A stretch of DNA of 42,774 nucleotides from Campylobacteraceae bacterium (GCA_031268335.1 JAIRXG010000023.1:1-42774); one strand, 5' to 3'. Shown: positions 17,143 through 26,384, numbered from the stretch's first letter. Notes: generated from the letters alone by a model not told the origin. Numbers and translations: made by a program.

Positions 17143-17167
17143 AAGCGGGGTAAAACCCCGCTTTTTT
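17143..17167 (+). terminator. Rho-independent terminator of petABC
   Basis: A GC-rich hairpin, AAGCGGGGT and ACCCCGCTT with a 3-base loop, runs straight into a T6 tract, 18 bases after the petC stop. It is the clearest intrinsic terminator in the window. Confidence 0.92.
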
Positions 17168-18002
17168 GTAAAGCAAAGACTTTCGCTTTAAATATATTTT
17201 TTAAATCATTTCTATCTTATATTGCAAATCCAAACTTCAAATTTTGCATTATAAAAAGACAAAAAAATCATCCAAATATTTAAAAAACTTTTAAGTATTT
17301 TATCGAGAGTATCATCAAACCTTTATGTTCTGAAAAACATTTTATGTAACTAATCTAGTTTTAACCCCTACATATACACATATAATTCAATATCATAAGT
17401 TTATAAATACATTTGTCCTTCCTAATAACCGAATTTGAAGGTATTTGTATGTAATAAAATAACTTGATACAACTTACAAATCAAACCGCAGAAATCAATA
17501 TCAAAATAACATATAAAACAACAATATGGTTTAAATTATGAATATAAAAAATCGGATAAAATTTTTTGGGACAAATTTTGAAATGCAATAGAGTCAACGT
17601 TTAAAAGATTTTTTAAGATGGTAGAAAAATATTTTTCATTTTAAAACAACACTTATTCTTAGAGGAAAATAAACACGAATTTCTGAAAAGTTATATGTAA
17701 TAATACAAGCATTTTCAGTTGGCAAATAAAAGTTATATTTAATCTTCAATATATTATTATATCAATGATATTTGTAGATAAAAGAATAAGCAAAGAGGCA
17801 AATTTGAATTTAATAGAAAATTATTTAGTTATAACCAATAATAATTTTGACATCTCATGCACGATTATCTTTTTTATTGCGATGCGTTTTCGCATCATAA
17901 AAGTAACAAATATTTCCAAAAGTACAAAAAGGAAAAAACGTAAACGTTGATACATGTTTATTGGTTTAAGCATTAGACTTATCATGCATTTTGTTAATTA
18001 TT
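17168..18002. other. 835-base gene-free AT-rich stretch
   Basis: I find no supportable gene. A 61-codon plus-strand ORF at 17765-17950 has an odd Lys/Arg tail, no family resemblance and no good ribosome site. GATGCG-TTTT-CGCATC at 17881-17896 is a perfect 6-bp hairpin but lacks a U tract on either strand. The stretch may hold decayed genes or an unrecognised small RNA; the sequence does not decide. Confidence 0.55.
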
Positions 18003-18746
18003 TTATATAACTTTGTGCTTTATGGGACCATTTCCACAACCTAAATCCGGAGCATTTTTTATAGCGCGATAAATATAATTTTTGCTTGTCTGTATCGCTT
18101 TTCCAAGAGTTAATCCAAGTGCAAGATTGCAAGCTATAGCCATAGAATATGTACAACCTGTACCGTGAGTATTCTTTTTTTGTGCAAATGGCGTTTTAAA
18201 ATCTTTCGCAAAACTACCGTTTATAAAGAGCCTGTCCACTGCCTCATTGCTATTAGGATATATATTTTTTATCAAAAAATTGCATTGAGGAAGTTTTGCA
18301 TCTGTAGCAATATTAAGCCCAAAATATTCAGCCTCAAAATGATTTGGCGTAACTATGTCTACTAACGGAAAAAGTTCTATTAGTGCAGATTTTGCCTTAT
18401 CATCCAAAAGTTTTGAACCTGCGCGCGAAATTGCCACCGGATCCAGCACCATCGGTTTATTGAAATTTTTCAAAATGCCCGATAAAGCTTTTGCTGTATC
18501 ATAACTTCCAAGCATTCCAATCTTTATCGCACTTATGTCAAAGTCGCTCAATATCGCTTCAATCTGTTTTATAACAAACTTCGCTTCTACTCCGCAAACC
18601 CCGCTTACTCCATTTGTGTTTTGCGCTGTTAACGCCGTGATTGCAGTTGTGCTAAAAAGACCATGCGCTTCGGCTGTTTTTATGTCTGCTTGTATGCCAG
18701 CACCTCCGCTGCTATCAGAGCCCGCGATACTAAGTACTACTTTCAT
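18003..18746 (-). CDS. thiD: Hydroxymethylpyrimidine/phosphomethylpyrimidine kinase
   Basis: A 247-residue ribokinase-fold enzyme of thiamine synthesis, phosphorylating HMP and then HMP-P to HMP-PP. The N-terminal SIAGSDSSGGAGIQAD, MVLDPVAISRAGSKLL in the middle and the catalytic loop THGTGCTYS near the C-terminus, with the usual Cys, identify it. The length matches ThiD. It stands alone, convergent with the gene-free stretch, and no other thiamine gene is in the window. Sequence upstream of its ATG includes a weak GGAAG ribosome site. Confidence 0.93.
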   Translation of the reverse strand: MKVVLSIAGSDSSGGAGIQADIKTAEAHGLFSTTAITALTAQNTNGVSGVCGVEAKFVIKQIEAILSDFDISAIKIGMLGSYDTAKALSGILKNFNKPMVLDPVAISRAGSKLLDDKAKSALIELFPLVDIVTPNHFEAEYFGLNIATDAKLPQCNFLIKNIYPNSNEAVDRLFINGSFAKDFKTPFAQKKNTHGTGCTYSMAIACNLALGLTLGKAIQTSKNYIYRAIKNAPDLGCGNGPIKHKVI

Positions 18747-18868
18747 TATCTTCCTTTTAAAAATTAATTATATCCAATGGTTTAATACAAACTCAAGTGG
18801 CGGTTTGGTATATTTTCATTCTCAGTTGCGCAAAAACCAAATTGTAGTTTTTATGCCGCTTTTGATAT

Positions 18869-18953
18869 AGAGAGGTGTCCGAGTGGTTTAAGGAGCACGC
18901 CTGGAACGCGTGTGTGGGGTAACACTCACCGAGGGTTCGAATCCCTTCCTCTC
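18869..18953 (+). tRNA. tRNA-Ser (anticodon GGA)
   Basis: The cloverleaf can be folded by eye: acceptor AGAGAGG (18869-18875) pairs with CCTCTCT (18946-18952), the T-arm contains GTTCGAAT, and a long variable arm (GTGTGGGGTAACACTCAC region) marks a class II tRNA. The anticodon GGA is at 18903-18905, within CTGGAAC. The discriminator base is G. CCA is not encoded (the genome reads CCG), so it must be added after transcription. Confidence 0.95.
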
Positions 18954-19194
18954 TGCCGGAAAATCTTTTATATTTCAGTATTTTTGACAGTCATTTTTGT
19001 TTTTAGGATAAACGATGCGCATTGTTATACTGCTAAACAAGCGATTGCATTTAAAAATAAACTATAAAGTATAAAAAACTCTATTTTGATTTATATTTAT
19101 AAGATAGTTGTGTATCCGACCATTTTGCCCTTAAATATTGTTTTATTGCTTTTTGGCTAAAATGGGGCTTATTTTTATTAAAACAAGGGATTTT

Positions 19195-20460
19195 ATGCCG
19201 CAGACAATAACAGAAAAGATTTTCAGCTCACATGTAGGTAGAAGCGTATATGCAAACGACATCATAGAAAGCAAAATAGATATGGTTATAGGCAATGACA
19301 TAACAACACCTATATCTATTCGTGCATTTGAGGAGAGCAAAGCTCAAACTCTTGCAAATCCGGACGGATTTTCTATAGTCATGGATCATTATATTCCTGC
19401 AAAAGATATAGCAAGCGCAAACCAAGCAAAAATATCACGCGAGTTTGCATATAAACATAACTTGAAATATTATTTTGACGAAAAAGATATGGGTATAGAG
19501 CACGCGCTTTTGCCGGAAAAAGGACTTATAGTTCCGGGCGACGTGATAATAGGAGCGGATTCTCATACATGTACCCATGGGGCATTGGGAGCTTTTGCGA
19601 CAGGCGTTGGCTCTACGGATTTGGCATATGCGATGATAACGGGAGAAAATTGGTTTAAAGTTCCAAAAAGTATCAAAGTGGAATTTAGCGGCAAGCCGAA
19701 TGAGTTTGTTTATGGGAAAGACTTGATTTTGGAAATCATCAGGATGATAGGTGTTGACGGCGCATTATATCAAACTCTTGAATTTACTGGAAATTCTTTA
19801 GAATATCTCACTATGGACGATAGATTTAGCCTCTGCAATATGGCTATAGAAGCCGGAGCAAAGAGCGGTATAATAGCTGTTGACGATATAACGAAAGAGT
19901 TTTTGAAAGATAAAAAAACGCCAAGAGAGGCGAAGTTTTTTTATTCGGACAAAGATGCAAATTATGCACATGTTTTGAAGATAGATATATCTAAATTGGA
20001 GAGCGTTGTAGCATATCCGTTTTTACCAAGTAATGGCAAGAGTATATCCGAAGCTGTGAAGGATAATCTGGATATAGATCAGGTATTTATCGGAAGTTGC
20101 ACAAATGGGAGATTGAACGATTTAAGAATCGCGGCTAAAATTTTAAAAGGTAAAAAAGTCGCTAAAAAAACAAGAATGATAGTAACGCCCGCCACGCAAA
20201 AGATTGCCCTGCAAGCACAAAAAGAGGGTCTTTTGGATATTTTTGCGGAAGCGGGAGCAGTAGTGAGCAATCCTACATGCGGTGCGTGTCTTGGCGGATA
20301 TATGGGAATTTTGGGCAAAAATGAGAGATGCGTTGCTACTACCAATAGAAATTTTGTGGGCAGAATGGGAGATAGAACAAGCGAAGTTTATCTTGCAAAT
20401 TCGGCAGTGGCAGCAGCAAGCGCAATAAAAGGTAAGATAACAGACCCTAGAGAGATTTGA
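19195..20460 (+). CDS. leuC: 3-isopropylmalate dehydratase large subunit
   Basis: 421 residues, the shorter archaeal/HacA-like LeuC form rather than the roughly 465-residue E. coli form. The aconitase-family features are clear: GADSHTCTHGALG, IGSCTNGR and the cluster-binding NPTCGACLGG near residue 360. With LeuD it isomerises 2- to 3-isopropylmalate in leucine synthesis, using a [4Fe-4S] cluster. I start at ATG 19195 because AAGGG lies just before it; in-frame codons upstream to a TTG at 19138 lack a ribosome site. A TAAAAT box at 19158-19163 may be its -10. No leuD or leuB follows, which is unusual; 760 bases without a gene come next. Confidence 0.92.
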   Translation: MPQTITEKIFSSHVGRSVYANDIIESKIDMVIGNDITTPISIRAFEESKAQTLANPDGFSIVMDHYIPAKDIASANQAKISREFAYKHNLKYYFDEKDMGIEHALLPEKGLIVPGDVIIGADSHTCTHGALGAFATGVGSTDLAYAMITGENWFKVPKSIKVEFSGKPNEFVYGKDLILEIIRMIGVDGALYQTLEFTGNSLEYLTMDDRFSLCNMAIEAGAKSGIIAVDDITKEFLKDKKTPREAKFFYSDKDANYAHVLKIDISKLESVVAYPFLPSNGKSISEAVKDNLDIDQVFIGSCTNGRLNDLRIAAKILKGKKVAKKTRMIVTPATQKIALQAQKEGLLDIFAEAGAVVSNPTCGACLGGYMGILGKNERCVATTNRNFVGRMGDRTSEVYLANSAVAAASAIKGKITDPREI

Positions 20461-21056
20461 TAATTTTTGCAAGATTTCGCCTAAAAATTTTACTGTTACA
20501 TAAATAAATTTTGGGAAGTAAACATTGTTTGAAATTTTATTTTCTTTGTCTTCTTATATCATGTCTTCAACAATTGAACCCAAATGAGCGTTGTTTTAAA
20601 ATCTTTTTGCAGCCTCAGCCTTAAATGTTTGAAGTTTTATTAAACCGTACATGCAAAGATTTTAGTCCTATTTCATGTTTTGTAATTTTATGAGACAATA
20701 CATGTATAGAGTTTCAATTTTCAAAAATCAATACATATACATGTATAAAAATTTTAACCTTCAAGAATTACATTTGTGAAGTTTTGGTTTGAATAGTTGC
20801 ATGTATCTTGTTTAGATAAAATTTCACCCGTTTTTCGTTGCTATTGAACAGATTTGGCAAAAATAAGCGTTGTAAAATTATATAAACTTATAACTTCTTT
20901 AAATTATAATTTTTTATTAGCTAAGAGATATCTTTCTTGTCGTTGTGAACGCAACGGAATATCTAAAAAACATAAGCAGCTTAAGTCATTTTTATTACCA
21001 TTTAACACAAATACTTATTTACTGATATAGATAAATTTATAAATTATTTAATAAGG
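20461..21056. other. Gene-free region with decayed CRISPR-like sequence and hairpin
   Basis: There is no supportable gene. It holds one clear relic of the CRISPR repeat (listed separately) and weaker look-alikes in near-66-base phase: 20506-20535 ends ATTGTTTGAAAT, 20639-20650 resembles the first 12 bases of the repeat, and 20843-20880 contains ATTGAACA and, after 8 extra bases, AAAATAAGCGTTGTAAAAT. Two TACATGTA palindromes are at 20699 and 20738. A nested inverted repeat at 20926-20964 (AGATAT/ATATCT around CGTTG/CAACG) could fold but has no U tract on the plus strand. Confidence 0.5.
20573..20602 (+). repeat. Solitary relic CRISPR repeat
   Basis: These 30 bases match 24 of 30 positions of the oldest repeat variant at the distal ends of both arrays (the CCGAAACAAGCGTTG form), without gaps, and fit the current repeat less well (about 20 of 30). 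It reads in the crRNA sense on the plus strand. It lies roughly 10 kb from array 1 and 8 kb from array 2. A match this good is not expected by chance in 43 kb. Confidence 0.7.
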
Positions 21057-21085
21057 TTGAAAAAATAATTAATATAGTGTATAAT
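21057..21085 (+). promoter_or_regulatory. Sigma-70-type promoter for the metallopeptidase gene
   Basis: TTGAAA (21057-21062), 17 bases, TATAAT (21080-21085): near-perfect consensus. The predicted transcript starts near 21092, leaving an untranslated leader of about 130 bases that contains the 22-base palindrome just before the ribosome site. Confidence 0.75.
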
Positions 21086-21180
21086 AGTTTTCGTTTAAAA
21101 ATGTTATGAATTTACATAATAAATTATTAATACTTATTGTACTATTTGTATGTTAAAAAACTTGTTTACATGAAGATAAA

Positions 21181-21202
21181 CTCTTGCGATATATCGCAAG
21201 AG
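21181..21202 (+). promoter_or_regulatory. Perfect 22-base palindrome in the 5' leader of the metallopeptidase gene
   Basis: CTCTTGCGATA followed by its exact reverse complement. It ends 6 bases before the AGGAG ribosome site (21209-21213) and 19 bases before the ATG at 21222. As DNA it could be an operator for a dimeric regulator; as RNA it could form a stem next to the ribosome site. It has no U tract, so it is not a terminator. Confidence 0.6.
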
Positions 21203-21221
21203 AATAATAGGAGTTAAAAAA

Positions 21222-22763
21222 ATGGGAAAGATTAAAGTAATTTTTATTTTGCTGTTCGCACTCTTTCTGGCAGGTTGCTGCGTTGATGAGAATGGCAATG
21301 TTGTTGCCGGTGATTGTCCGGTACCAACAAAAGAGGTGGTAAATGCAACATTTAAGTGCAATGAGGCTTCTTGTAACGATCTAAATGTAAGTTACGGAAC
21401 TAACGTTGGTATCTGGAGCTATAAAAATAGCGGTACAGGTATTGTTGATTTGAATATTTCCGTGTCCGGTATACCAAACAAAGAGATTACTATCGTCTTT
21501 ACAAATGAAGGAAGTAGTCAAGTTGCTTTGCCTTCCATTCCTATAGATAAGACTTTAAAAAGTTTAAAAAATGAGATATCTTCATTTGATGAGCATGAGG
21601 TTTTTAATTTCAAAGAACCGGATTTTATGAGAGATGAGCCTATCGAGCTTATAGAGATTGACGATAAATCAAGCTTAAGACAAGCGCCTTCATACAAAGT
21701 GTGGTCTGAGAACAATACATATAATTGGAAAGTCCTTTCTGACTTTGGTTCAACTTCCCGCCCATCTACCCTTAGAAAACAGTTGACGATTAACGGTCGT
21801 GTTATCAATTTGTGGGTTGAAAACAGCGAGTTTAATAATAGTAATATGAACACGGCAAAAATTGATTATATAGCCTCTTATATCAGCACTATATATACCA
21901 GTGTAGTAAGTATAGCCGGAGAGCCTTGGGGAGCGCACAAATATTCCAATATTATAGCGAGTAACCAACCTTTGGATATAGTTTTTTGTAGACTTAATGG
22001 TGCAGGGGGATATTTTGGGAGTTACAATAACTATAAAACAACAACATATTCTAATTCCAATGAAGCGGTAGCTATATTTGTAAGTACAAATATGGGTTAT
22101 GGATATACGTTAAGTATAATAGCGCATGAGCTTACTCATGCCAGCAATTTCTATCAGCGTTATGTTCTTATGGGCAGCAATCATCATTTTAACACGTTTT
22201 TGGATGAGATGACAGCTGTAATGATGGAGGATGTGATAGCAGGCAATATATCATATAATACTGCTAGTAGCAGATATGCGAGTTGGCTTAGAAGCCCGCT
22301 TTATCAGCGAGACTTTACGGATTGGATATATCTCGATGCCAACAGTTATGCCATAGCTGCTAGTTTCGGATCATTTTTATTGCGTCAATATGGTATAGAT
22401 TTTTACAAAACATTATTTAAAACAAACGGTTCATCTACAAACGTTATAGACAATGCTATAAAGGTATACGACAGCGGCGGTTTGGCAAAAGCTTTGAGAA
22501 CTTGGGGAGCGAGTATCGCGATGCTTCCGGCTTTGACCGCTCCAAAAGGATTCGGATATCCTGCCCGCAGTAACGACAACGGTTTTAATTTAGAAGCGTT
22601 TGATGGAAATGCATACAAATCGTATCGCACTTTACCGACGTCTTCTCCGGCAACGCTTGCTCCTCGCACTCACTTTCCATTTTTAAGAAGAGCGGCGAAC
22701 GGAATATATGAGGAGTTGTTTAGAGTGCCAAGCGGTGTTAGCGTATCCATTGTAGTAAAATAA
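21222..22763 (+). CDS. Secreted lipoprotein zinc metallopeptidase (HELTH motif, M30-like)
   Basis: 513 residues. The N-terminus is a lipoprotein signal (LFLAGC, lipidated Cys19), so the mature protein is membrane-anchored outside the cytoplasm. The zinc-peptidase motif HELTH is at 302-306, and a downstream FLDEMTAVMMED may supply the third ligand Glu, as in gluzincins such as hyicolysin (M30). Residues about 30-120 look like an extra N-terminal beta domain. AGGAG is 8 bases before the ATG. It has its own strong promoter and a 22-base palindrome in the leader, and is convergent with nusA across a bidirectional hairpin. The peptidase class is well supported; the exact family and substrate are not. 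Confidence 0.8.
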   Translation: MGKIKVIFILLFALFLAGCCVDENGNVVAGDCPVPTKEVVNATFKCNEASCNDLNVSYGTNVGIWSYKNSGTGIVDLNISVSGIPNKEITIVFTNEGSSQVALPSIPIDKTLKSLKNEISSFDEHEVFNFKEPDFMRDEPIELIEIDDKSSLRQAPSYKVWSENNTYNWKVLSDFGSTSRPSTLRKQLTINGRVINLWVENSEFNNSNMNTAKIDYIASYISTIYTSVVSIAGEPWGAHKYSNIIASNQPLDIVFCRLNGAGGYFGSYNNYKTTTYSNSNEAVAIFVSTNMGYGYTLSIIAHELTHASNFYQRYVLMGSNHHFNTFLDEMTAVMMEDVIAGNISYNTASSRYASWLRSPLYQRDFTDWIYLDANSYAIAASFGSFLLRQYGIDFYKTLFKTNGSSTNVIDNAIKVYDSGGLAKALRTWGASIAMLPALTAPKGFGYPARSNDNGFNLEAFDGNAYKSYRTLPTSSPATLAPRTHFPFLRRAANGIYEELFRVPSGVSVSIVVK

Positions 22764-22821
22764 AACTTTGATGGTGCGTTTCTAATACAAATAGCACAAA
22801 AGGCAAAAAGATACATGTTGT

Positions 22822-22864
22822 AATCTCTGGCGCGTGAATCTTTAAACTTTGCGCGCCAGAGATT
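22822..22864. terminator. Bidirectional terminator-like hairpin between the metallopeptidase gene and nusA
   Basis: AATCTCTGGCGCG pairs perfectly with CGCGCCAGAGATT (13 bp, 17-base loop) between two convergent genes. The U tracts are imperfect: CTTTATTAG follows on the plus strand and a T-rich TATCTTTTT further along on the minus strand. Position and stem strength make termination of both transcripts likely. Confidence 0.75.
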
Positions 22865-22869
22865 CTTTA

Positions 22870-23973
22870 TTAGTCTTTAAATAGAGCTTTTAGCGCATTA
22901 GGGTCGATAGCTGTTTTAGCTTCGCCCTCTTTTTTGCTCTTCTCTTCAACCAATTCTATTTCGTATCCTGTGAGCATAGAAGCTAAACGAATATTGATGC
23001 CCCCTTTGCCTATGGCTTTTGATTTTTGCTCGGTGGAGAGGGTAACCACACCTTTTTTGTTATCTATTTTTACGCTCGAGATTACCGCTGGATTAAGCGC
23101 GCGGGCTATAAAAATTTCCGGTACGGTAGAGTATTCTATGCAATCTATATTTTCATTATGCAACTCTTTGCTGATAGCATTTATGCGCACGCCTTTTGTT
23201 CCGACCGTAGCGCCGACCGCATCTACATTAGGGTGAAGCGAAGCAACCGCAAGTTTTGCTCTTTCTCCGGGAATTCTCGCTGATTTTTGAATGATTACCG
23301 CACCATCTTTTATTTCAGGTACCTCAAGTTCTAAAAGCGCTTCTAAAAATCGCGGACTTGTTCGGGAAAGCTCTACGTTTATTCTTTTGGATTTGTCTAT
23401 AAAAACTTTTTTGATTACGCTTTTTATAACGTTTCCGACTTTGAACTTTTCACCTTTAATGCGATTTTTGCGCGGCAATACGCATCTAATCTCATTTACT
23501 TCTATATAAGTATTTTCTTCATTGTCTACGCTTGTAACCATTCCGTGTACACATTTTCCAATTTTGTTTTTGTACTTTTCAAATATCTGCTGCTCTAAAA
23601 GTCTTTGGATGTGATATTCGAGTTCTTTTTGCAAAGTAGATGCAGCCGTTCGGCCAAGATTGTCCAGAGGCAATTCATATCTCAATTCATCGCCTATCTC
23701 TGCGTTTGGATCTATCTCTTTGGCTTCTTTTATGTTTATATAGTTTTCATTATCATCATTTAGTCTTTTATCATCATCAGCGACAACAAGCACTTTTTGA
23801 AATAATTGCAAAATTTTTCTTTTTTCATCTATTTGCGTTTCATACTCGTATTGTTCGCCATAAATGCGCTTTGCTGTTTTTTCCAAAGATAGTTTGACAG
23901 TATCTTTAACTTCATTTATCATGAGCCCTTTTTCGTTGGCAATAGACTCTATAATATCTATGACTTTATCCAT
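22870..23973 (-). CDS. nusA: Transcription termination/antitermination factor NusA
   Basis: 367 residues: the N-terminal RNA polymerase-binding domain (about 1-120), the S1 domain (about 130-195, GKCVHGMVTSVDNEENTYI), then two KH domains with PGERAKLAVAS and VGTKGVRINAI, and AIGKGGINIRLAS in KH2. It lacks the C-terminal acidic repeats of E. coli NusA, as is normal in this phylum. I start at ATG 23973 because GGGGAT precedes it; the 22 upstream in-frame codons do not resemble NusA. It is divergent from the HP0268-like gene; about 157 bases separate the starts. Confidence 0.95.
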   Translation of the reverse strand: MDKVIDIIESIANEKGLMINEVKDTVKLSLEKTAKRIYGEQYEYETQIDEKRKILQLFQKVLVVADDDKRLNDDNENYINIKEAKEIDPNAEIGDELRYELPLDNLGRTAASTLQKELEYHIQRLLEQQIFEKYKNKIGKCVHGMVTSVDNEENTYIEVNEIRCVLPRKNRIKGEKFKVGNVIKSVIKKVFIDKSKRINVELSRTSPRFLEALLELEVPEIKDGAVIIQKSARIPGERAKLAVASLHPNVDAVGATVGTKGVRINAISKELHNENIDCIEYSTVPEIFIARALNPAVISSVKIDNKKGVVTLSTEQKSKAIGKGGINIRLASMLTGYEIELVEEKSKKEGEAKTAIDPNALKALFKD

Positions 23974-24130
23974 TATTTTATCCCCTATCGTTTTTTTGCA
24001 ATGAAAAAGTTGATTTTTATAATTGCGAAGAGTGAGCATTGTACCAAAATGTACTTTTATTTTACTTTAATTGCTATTTTATACAAATGTAGTTATACTA
24101 TTTGCTTTTATTGACTATAGGACGGCTAAT

Positions 24131-24373
24131 ATGGAATTAAAACTTGCAAAAACAACACTTACTGAAAAATCCAAAACCATAGAATTAGATAAAATTGAGG
24201 AAATTATTGAAAAAGAAGGTGGACAGATATTTTATTTTAGTAAAGAAAATCCTCATAAAAATTTAGTGAAACTTGTAGAGTATTTTGAAGAGAAAAACTT
24301 TAGCGTTTATTTGCGCGAAGTAAGATTTGGGCTCGGCGAAGGGGACTACATGTATGAGGTGCATATCTTATAA
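24131..24373 (+). CDS. HP0268-family small nuclease
   Basis: 80 residues, the same length as H. pylori HP0268, with which it shares the pattern IFYF...HK....V..F.EK....YL.EVR........YE.HI along its whole length. HP0268 has been described as a small nicking endonuclease/nuclease with a distinctive alpha/beta fold. The order HP0268-miaB-DUF374 matches H. pylori HP0268-HP0269-HP0270, which supports the assignment. The start is ATG 24131; 20 upstream in-frame codons look non-coding. miaB begins 15 bases after its stop, so the three genes probably form one transcript. Family sure from memory of the H. pylori protein; the in vivo role is not known. Confidence 0.85.
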   Translation: MELKLAKTTLTEKSKTIELDKIEEIIEKEGGQIFYFSKENPHKNLVKLVEYFEEKNFSVYLREVRFGLGEGDYMYEVHIL

Positions 24374-24388
24374 GTAAGCCCTTTTAAT

Positions 24389-25690
24389 ATGGCAAAAAAA
24401 CTTTTTTTAAAGACGCTTGGCTGCGCTATGAACGTTAGAGATTCGGAGCATATGATAGCCGAATTAAATCGCATCGAACGATATGATTTGACGCAAGATG
24501 AGAGCGAAGCTGATTTGATAATCATAAATACATGCAGCGTAAGAGAAAAGCCTGTAAATAAGCTCTTTTCGGAAATCGGACAATTTGTAAAACACAAAAA
24601 AAAGAGCGCTAAAATAGGCGTTTGCGGGTGTACCGCAAGCCATTTGGGCGAAGAGATACTTAAAAGGGCTCCGGAAGTTAGTTTCGTTTTGGGTGCTAGA
24701 AATATTTCAAAAATCACTCAAGCGGTAAATTCTGAAAAATTTTTGGGTATCAATATTGACCATGACGAGAGCGAATATGCTTTTGGAGAGTTTCGCCAAA
24801 ACCTATATAAAGCTTATATAAACATCTCTATAGGTTGTGATAAAAAGTGCGCTTTTTGTATTGTTCCTCACACAAGAGGCGACGAAATATCCATACCGCA
24901 CGATATCATCTTAAACGAAGCAATGAAGGCCACAAAAAACGGAGCAAAAGAGATATTTTTGCTTGGACAAAACGTTAATAATTACGGTAAAAGGCTTAGC
25001 GGAGGCAGAAAAGGGGAGCTTAATTTTTCACAACTTTTGTCGCAAATCAGCAAAATTGACGAAGTGGAGAGAATCAGATTTACTTCGCCTCACCCTTTGC
25101 ATATGGACGATGAGTTTTTGGAAGTTTTCGCTTCAAATCCTAAAATTTGCAAATCCATGCATATGCCTTTGCAGAGCGGCTCCACAAATATATTAAAAGC
25201 GATGAAAAGAGGATACACAAAAGAGTGGTTTTTAAAACGCGCCGAAAAACTTAGGCAAATGTCGCCCAACGTTGCGATAAGCACAGATATTATTGTAGGA
25301 TTTCCGGGAGAGAGCGAAAAGGATTTTGAAGATACAATGAGTGTAATGGAAGAGGTGAGATTTGAGCAGATATTTTCATTCAAATACTCTGCTCGTCCGC
25401 TTACGGCAGCAGCGCAAATGACAAACGTCGTTGATGACGAAACGGCTTCACTTAGATTGCAAAGATTGCAAAATAGACACATGTCAATGCTTGACGAGAT
25501 GAGTTCAAAATATTTGGACAAAACATTTGAAGTATATTTTGAGGAGTTAAGAGACAATGGAATGGCAGCGGGACGAACATCTCAAAATTTTACTGTGTGT
25601 GTGGCAGGCAGCGAAGAGTTGCTTGGAAAAATGAAAAATGTTAAAATCACTCGTCCGCAAAGATTGGTTTTATATGGACAAATCGTATGA
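24389..25690 (+). CDS. miaB: tRNA-2-methylthio-N6-dimethylallyladenosine synthase
   Basis: 433 residues in the MiaB order: UPF0004 domain with Cys12, Cys49 and Cys81 holding the auxiliary cluster, radical SAM domain with Cys150, Cys154 and Cys157 (GCDKKCAFC), and a C-terminal TRAM domain. It adds the methylthio group to i6A37 of tRNAs reading UNN codons. The sequence NTCSVREKP and [16 protein letters not shown] are characteristic of MiaB rather than RimO or MtaB. The stop overlaps the next ATG (ATGA), so it is coupled to the DUF374 gene. Confidence 0.95.
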   Translation: MAKKLFLKTLGCAMNVRDSEHMIAELNRIERYDLTQDESEADLIIINTCSVREKPVNKLFSEIGQFVKHKKKSAKIGVCGCTASHLGEEILKRAPEVSFVLGARNISKITQAVNSEKFLGINIDHDESEYAFGEFRQNLYKAYINISIGCDKKCAFCIVPHTRGDEISIPHDIILNEAMKATKNGAKEIFLLGQNVNNYGKRLSGGRKGELNFSQLLSQISKIDEVERIRFTSPHPLHMDDEFLEVFASNPKICKSMHMPLQSGSTNILKAMKRGYTKEWFLKRAEKLRQMSPNVAISTDIIVGFPGESEKDFEDTMSVMEEVRFEQIFSFKYSARPLTAAAQMTNVVDDETASLRLQRLQNRHMSMLDEMSSKYLDKTFEVYFEELRDNGMAAGRTSQNFTVCVAGSEELLGKMKNVKITRPQRLVLYGQIV

Positions 25691-26313
25691 AATTTAAGAT
25701 TTTTAAAAAATTAAGTTACAAAGTTTTGCCGTATGTAGTGATTTTTGCACAAAAAATACTCTTTTTAACATGCAAAAAAGTCTATAAGTTGCCAAAATGC
25801 AAGCCGCTTCCTTCGCCCGTTATTTGCGTGTGTTGGCACGGACAGCTTTTGATGATTGCGTACATATATCTAAAACTAAAATTTTCTAGCAATATAAACG
25901 TCATAGTAAGCGAACATACACACGGGGATATGGCTATCACCGTAGTAAAAAGATTTAATGCAAGTTTTATTAGAGGCAGCAGCAGAAGAGGAGCCATAAA
26001 GGCGTTAAAAAACGCTATGGACGCACTAAATAGAGGAGAGAATGTAGGCATAACTCCGGACGGCCCCATAGGTCCGCTTTATAGTATTTCCGACGGCGTA
26101 ACGGTGTTGAGTCAAAAATATAACACTGATATCATAGCGCTTGGTTGGAGTGCAAGTTCGTATTGGCAGCTTGGAAGTTGGGATGAGGCCAAGATACCAA
26201 AGCCATTTTCAACTATAGTTTTTAAAGCAAGCGAACCTTTTAGCTTAAAAGGACTCGATAAAAACGAAGCAAAACAAAAAGTAAAAGACATGTTAATGGA
26301 GTGTATGGAGTAG
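25687..26313 (+). CDS. DUF374 lysophospholipid acyltransferase-like protein
   Basis: 208 residues. One N-terminal hydrophobic segment is followed by the DUF374 signatures CWHGQ (about 54-58), [19 protein letters not shown] and ITPDGPIGP. These correspond to acyl-acceptor and glycerophosphate-binding blocks of LPLAT enzymes. The family is thought to acylate a lipid A or lysophospholipid intermediate at the inner membrane; the substrate here is unknown. It is the HP0270 equivalent, third gene of the HP0268-miaB-DUF374 set. The promoter of the following Sel1 gene begins just after its stop. Confidence 0.82.
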   Translation: MKFKIFKKLSYKVLPYVVIFAQKILFLTCKKVYKLPKCKPLPSPVICVCWHGQLLMIAYIYLKLKFSSNINVIVSEHTHGDMAITVVKRFNASFIRGSSRRGAIKALKNAMDALNRGENVGITPDGPIGPLYSISDGVTVLSQKYNTDIIALGWSASSYWQLGSWDEAKIPKPFSTIVFKASEPFSLKGLDKNEAKQKVKDMLMECME

Positions 26314-26324
26314 CTTTAGTTTTC

Positions 26325-26353
26325 TTGTTTAGAAAATGTTTTTTAGCTATAAT
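26325..26353 (+). promoter_or_regulatory. Promoter of the Sel1/Hcp-like gene
   Basis: TTGTTT (26325-26330), 17 bases, TATAAT (26348-26353), directly after the DUF374 stop; the predicted transcript begins about 25 bases before the ATG at 26385. Confidence 0.65.
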
Positions 26354-26384
26354 GCCTCAAAATTTTTATTTAAAAGGGCATTTT

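Noticed and set aside
17881..17896. Hairpin GATGCG-TTTT-CGCATC as a terminator
   Set aside because: No U tract on either strand and no gene ends nearby in a suitable position.
17765..17950. 61-codon plus-strand ORF
   Set aside because: No ribosome site, no family, Lys/Arg-rich tail from AT-rich DNA.
20926..20964. Nested inverted repeat as a terminator or small RNA
   Set aside because: Followed by A residues, not U, on the plus strand; no supporting promoter next to it.
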